A stretch of DNA of 16,931 nt. Origin: Pseudomonadota bacterium. GTDB taxonomy: Bacteria > Pseudomonadota > Alphaproteobacteria > Rhizobiales > Xanthobacteraceae. The position numbers were made by a program, and so were the translations under genes. The stretch covers positions 1 to 16,931 of the forward strand of contig JAJYAH010000057.1 of NCBI GenBank assembly GCA_021779635.1. Direction: 5' to 3'. Of this stretch, positions 14,400 through 16,931 are shown piece by piece. Numbering within the stretch: the first letter of the stretch is position 1; every line of letters starts with the position of its first letter. Under the pieces are notes generated by a model. The model was not told the origin of the DNA. It did no database searches and was given only the letters and a program-made list of their open reading frames with translations.

Positions 14400-15446
14400 A
14401 TGACAGAACAGCAAATGGCAGGTCGCGGAAGCAAATTGACCATCCGCGACGTGGCGATCGCCGCAGGCGTCTCGACCGGCACGGTATCGCGCGTGCTTAA
14501 TTCACATGTCACCGTTCATCCAGACATTCGTCGCAAGGTTCAGCGCGCAATTGACGAACTGGGATATGCGCCGAACGCGGTGGCGCAGAGCATGCGCAAC
14601 CGCTCGACTCACACGATCGGCTGCATCCTGCGCGAGATCAACATCCCGCAGCTGGCGGGTTTCGTCAAAGCCGCGCACGACGTGCTCGATGAGGTGGGCT
14701 TCTCGCTGCTGATCTCCAACTCGGAAGGCCGCCAGGAGCGCGAGCGGGAATTACTCGGCCGGTTGTCGCGGCGCCAGGCCGACGGGGTTATGATGGGGCC
14801 GTACACGCCGATTGTCGGCGAGTTCGAGGCCTTCTTGCGCGAGCTCGATATCCCCATCGTGCTGATCGACCGCGACGAGGTGGACTGGGCCGATACGGTG
14901 ATGGCGGATCATGCCGACGGCATGCGTCGCGCTGTGGGACATCTGCTGGGTCTCGGTCACCGGCGCGTGGCCCTGATTACCGGCGAAGCCGGGCTCTATC
15001 CGTCGCGCGCGCGCGTAAAGGGATATCGGGAAGCCTACGCCTCACAAGGCATCGAGCCCGATCTGTCGCTGATCCACGCCGGCAGCTTTCTGCCCGGCGC
15101 GGGTTTTCGCATCACCTCGGCGCTGCTGGGACAGCGCAACCCGCCGACGGCGATTATCTCCGGCGGTATCGATATGTTGTCGGGCGTGTTGCGCGCGATA
15201 CGGGGACGTGGTCTGCGCATACCGGAAGATGTCTCGGTGGTCGCGTCGGGCCATTCCGAATTGGCCGAATTGTTTACCCCACCCATTGCCGTTATCGGCT
15301 GGGATCAGGCGGAAGTCGGCCGTATCGCCGCCGGCATGCTGCTCGATCGGATTCGAAACGGCGGTTCGCATGAAGCTCGCAGCGTACTGGTGCCGAACGA
15401 ATTCATCTCGCGTGCTTCGGTAGGGCCCCCAAAGCGCAGTGCCTGA
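14400..15446 (+). CDS. LacI-family transcriptional regulator
   Basis: DNA-binding regulator, 348 residues from ATG 14400. The helix-turn-helix T-I-R-D-V-A-I-A-A-G-V-S-T-G-T-V-S-R-V-L-N spans 14-34. The hinge region L-G-Y-A-P-N-A-V-A-Q-S-M-R (54-66) has Met65 where most LacI members have the minor-groove Leu. The rest is a periplasmic-binding-protein-like effector domain, with L-L-G-L-G-H-R-R-V-A-L-I-T-G typical of the family. The start is uncertain: GTG 14394, ATG 14400 and ATG 14415 are in frame, with a weak AGG at 14385. It probably represses the upstream operon through the 117-130 palindrome, using the substrate or a CoA-pathway intermediate as inducer. It may also control the Old Yellow Enzyme gene, 46 nt downstream. 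Confidence 0.93.
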   Translation: MTEQQMAGRGSKLTIRDVAIAAGVSTGTVSRVLNSHVTVHPDIRRKVQRAIDELGYAPNAVAQSMRNRSTHTIGCILREINIPQLAGFVKAAHDVLDEVGFSLLISNSEGRQERERELLGRLSRRQADGVMMGPYTPIVGEFEAFLRELDIPIVLIDRDEVDWADTVMADHADGMRRAVGHLLGLGHRRVALITGEAGLYPSRARVKGYREAYASQGIEPDLSLIHAGSFLPGAGFRITSALLGQRNPPTAIISGGIDMLSGVLRAIRGRGLRIPEDVSVVASGHSELAELFTPPIAVIGWDQAEVGRIAAGMLLDRIRNGGSHEARSVLVPNEFISRASVGPPKRSA

Positions 15447-15492
15447 CGACGCGGGCCGGCCAACTGGCCACAGCATACAAGGAGATGTTCGA

Positions 15493-16689
15493 ATGACAGA
15501 CGGATCCATCAACGGCGGGAAAGTGGCGAAGCCAATGCTGTTCCAGCCGCTCACGATTCGTGGGCTCACGCTGAAGAATCGCCTCGTTGTGCCACCGATG
15601 GTCCACTATCGCTGCGAACCCGGAAACACCTGCGGCACATTTCACGTCGTCCATTTGGGCCGCTACGCATTGGGCGGCTTCGGTCTCGTATTTGTCGAGG
15701 TGACGGCGGTCGAGGAGGTTGGATTAACCAACGAGAATGACCTCGGCATCTGGAACGATACACAGGCCGAAAGCTTCAAGCCGCTGATCGCCTTCATGAA
15801 GCGTCAGGGTACAGCGATCGGTATCCAACTAGGCCACGGCGGTCGCAAGTCTTCGACGCAGAGCGCCATGCAGGGCATGGGCCCGCTGACCGAGGACGAT
15901 CTGAAAGCTGGCGCCAAGATCTGGCAGCCTGTCGGGCCGACGGCCGAGCCGGTCGCAAAAGGCTGGCTAACGCCGCGGCCACTGACGACAGCCGAGTGCA
16001 AGACGATGGTCGGCACGTGGGCGGCTGCTGCAAGACGGGCAGTTGATGCCGGGTTCGACACCATCGAAATCCACACGGCGCATGGTTATCTGCTCGCTTC
16101 GTTTCTGTCGCCGATCTCCAACACGCGGAATGACGAGTACGGCGGCGACCGGGCCGGGCGCATGCGGCTTCCGTTGGAGATTGTCGAGGCGGTGCGCCGT
16201 GAAATGCCGGCGTCGATGCCGCTTTTCGTACGTGTTTCGTCCGTCGACGGCACCGTGGAGGGCTGGAACGTGGATGACACGGTCGCCTTTGCGCACGAAC
16301 TGAAGGTGCGCGGCGTGGACGTGATCGACTGCTCCTCGGGCGGTATCGCCGGTGCGGCCACGGCAGCCCAGGTGACGCGTAGCCTCGGATTCCAGGTCCC
16401 GTTTGCCGAGCGCGTTCGTAAGGAAGCGGACATCAACACTATGGCCGTTGGCATAATTCTCGAGGCGCAGCAGGCCGAAGCCATCCTTCAGAAGGGGCAG
16501 GCCGATCTTATCGCTGTCGGCCGTCAGTCGCAGTTCAATCCCAATATCGCCCATCACTGGGCGCATGATCTCGACATCAACACTCGCTTCGAGGACTGGT
16601 CACCTGAGTATGGCTGGTGGCTCGAGAAGCGGATCAGAACCCTCGATGGTTTTGCCACGCCGACTGGCCTCGTTACGCGACACCTCTGA
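15493..16689 (+). CDS. NADH:flavin oxidoreductase, Old Yellow Enzyme (YqjM-like)
   Basis: FMN-dependent ene-reductase-type protein, 398 residues, TIM barrel. It begins L-F-Q-P-L-T-I-R-G-L-T-L-K-N-R, then V-P-P-M-V-H-Y-R. H-G-G-R-K-S resembles the YqjM group. The substrate-anchoring pair is H194 and H197 in I-H-T-A-H-G-Y, followed by F-L-S-P and N-x-R-x-D-E-Y-G-G. C-terminal V-G-R-Q-S binds the FMN phosphate. Where YqjM has Cys26 (P-M-C-M-Y) this protein has Val37 (P-M-V-H-Y), so flavin tuning may differ. ATG 15493 is chosen over an in-frame GTG at 15439 because AAGGAGA (15479-15485) precedes it. It may reduce an alpha,beta-unsaturated carbonyl intermediate, or act as a dienoyl-CoA reductase-like enzyme although the Fe-S domain of FadH is absent. 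Confidence 0.92.
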   Translation: MTDGSINGGKVAKPMLFQPLTIRGLTLKNRLVVPPMVHYRCEPGNTCGTFHVVHLGRYALGGFGLVFVEVTAVEEVGLTNENDLGIWNDTQAESFKPLIAFMKRQGTAIGIQLGHGGRKSSTQSAMQGMGPLTEDDLKAGAKIWQPVGPTAEPVAKGWLTPRPLTTAECKTMVGTWAAAARRAVDAGFDTIEIHTAHGYLLASFLSPISNTRNDEYGGDRAGRMRLPLEIVEAVRREMPASMPLFVRVSSVDGTVEGWNVDDTVAFAHELKVRGVDVIDCSSGGIAGAATAAQVTRSLGFQVPFAERVRKEADINTMAVGIILEAQQAEAILQKGQADLIAVGRQSQFNPNIAHHWAHDLDINTRFEDWSPEYGWWLEKRIRTLDGFATPTGLVTRHL

Positions 16690-16691
16690 GT

Positions 16692-16835
16692 TCCGCCGCC
16701 GCTATCGCAGTGGGAGCCCCGAACAAGCTTGTCGTCATGGCCGGACCGATGATCGGCAACCATGGGTTTGGCAAAGACTTCAAAAACGCAATGAACCAGG
16801 CTTTTTTGCTCGCTAGTACTCGGAATCAGAGCTGA
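16692..16835 (+). pseudogene. Possible gene remnant of unknown family
   Basis: An open frame runs from just after the Old Yellow Enzyme stop to a TGA at 16833-16835. It has a coding-like composition, reading A-A-A-I-A-V-G-A-P-N-K-L-V-V-M-A-G-P-M-I-G-N-H and then G-F-G-K-D-F-K-N-A-M-N. No plausible full-length start is present, because the frame continues backwards only as a shadow inside the previous gene. An internal ATG at 16737 would give only 32 residues with no clear ribosome binding site. I do not recognise the family. It could be a C-terminal fragment left after a deletion, or chance. Confidence 0.25.
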
Positions 16836-16857
16836 GTGATACGGCCGCGTCCTTGAA

Positions 16858-16888
16858 GAACCCTCCTTGTGGTCCAGACGAAGGGTTC
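16858..16888. terminator. Weak stem-loop downstream of the Old Yellow Enzyme gene
   Basis: GAACCCT (16858-16864) and AGGGTTC (16882-16888) form a perfect 7-bp stem with a 17-nt loop. It lies about 170 nt after the last complete gene. There is no T-run on the 3' side, so it is not a textbook intrinsic terminator on either strand; it could assist Rho-dependent ending or protect the RNA end. Confidence 0.2.
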
Positions 16889-16931
16889 GGCTCTTGAATC
16901 GCGACTCATATTTCAACAATATTGGGTACTA

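Overview
The window is about 16.9 kb of GC-rich, densely coding DNA with every supported gene on the + strand. Codon use, the HAAT-type (LivKHMGF) importer, and the mix of CoA-transferase III, MmgE/PrpD and crotonase families suggest a Bradyrhizobium-like alphaproteobacterium (inference only; there is no rRNA or other phylogenetic marker). I see no tRNA, rRNA, CRISPR, insertion sequence, integrase or phage gene.

Layout. Bases 1-254 are a non-coding control region. It holds a perfect 14-bp palindrome with a central CG (117-130), typical of LacI-family operators, whose last base is the first base of a consensus TTGACA -35 box. Bases 255-14229 look like one 14-gene operon with gaps of at most 14 nt and many ATGA/TGATG/GTGA stop-start overlaps. 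It begins with a complete five-gene ABC importer (255-4826). Nine catabolic genes follow: MmgE/PrpD-1, an SDR-like protein, a class III CoA-transferase, an enoyl-CoA hydratase, an HMG-CoA-lyase-like enzyme, an acyl-CoA dehydrogenase, MmgE/PrpD-2, an Asp/Glu-racemase-like protein and a metallo-beta-lactamase-fold hydrolase. A gap of about 170 nt precedes a LacI-family regulator (about 14400-15446), then a YqjM-type Old Yellow Enzyme (15493-16689). The last 240 bases hold a possible gene remnant and a weak stem-loop.

How the genes may work together (inference). The importer brings in a carboxylic acid. The CoA-transferase activates it, the acyl-CoA dehydrogenase makes the 2-enoyl-CoA, the hydratase adds water at C3, and the lyase splits the 3-hydroxy-3-alkyl acyl-CoA into a smaller acyl-CoA plus a keto compound. 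This resembles the lower leucine pathway without its biotin carboxylase, so the substrate may already be a branched dicarboxylate, or may be turned into one by the two MmgE/PrpD proteins, the racemase-like protein, the MBL hydrolase and the Old Yellow Enzyme. The LacI protein probably senses the substrate or an intermediate and represses the operon from the palindrome.

The most notable feature is that several enzymes keep their family fold but lack textbook catalytic residues. The SDR lacks its Tyr and probably its Ser, the racemase-like protein lacks both Cys, MmgE/PrpD-1 lacks the K-Y-P-x-C-x-x-x-H block, the acyl-CoA dehydrogenase uses the isovaleryl-type Glu position, and the Old Yellow Enzyme lacks the YqjM flavin-tuning Cys. 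I do not recognise the combination as a characterised pathway.
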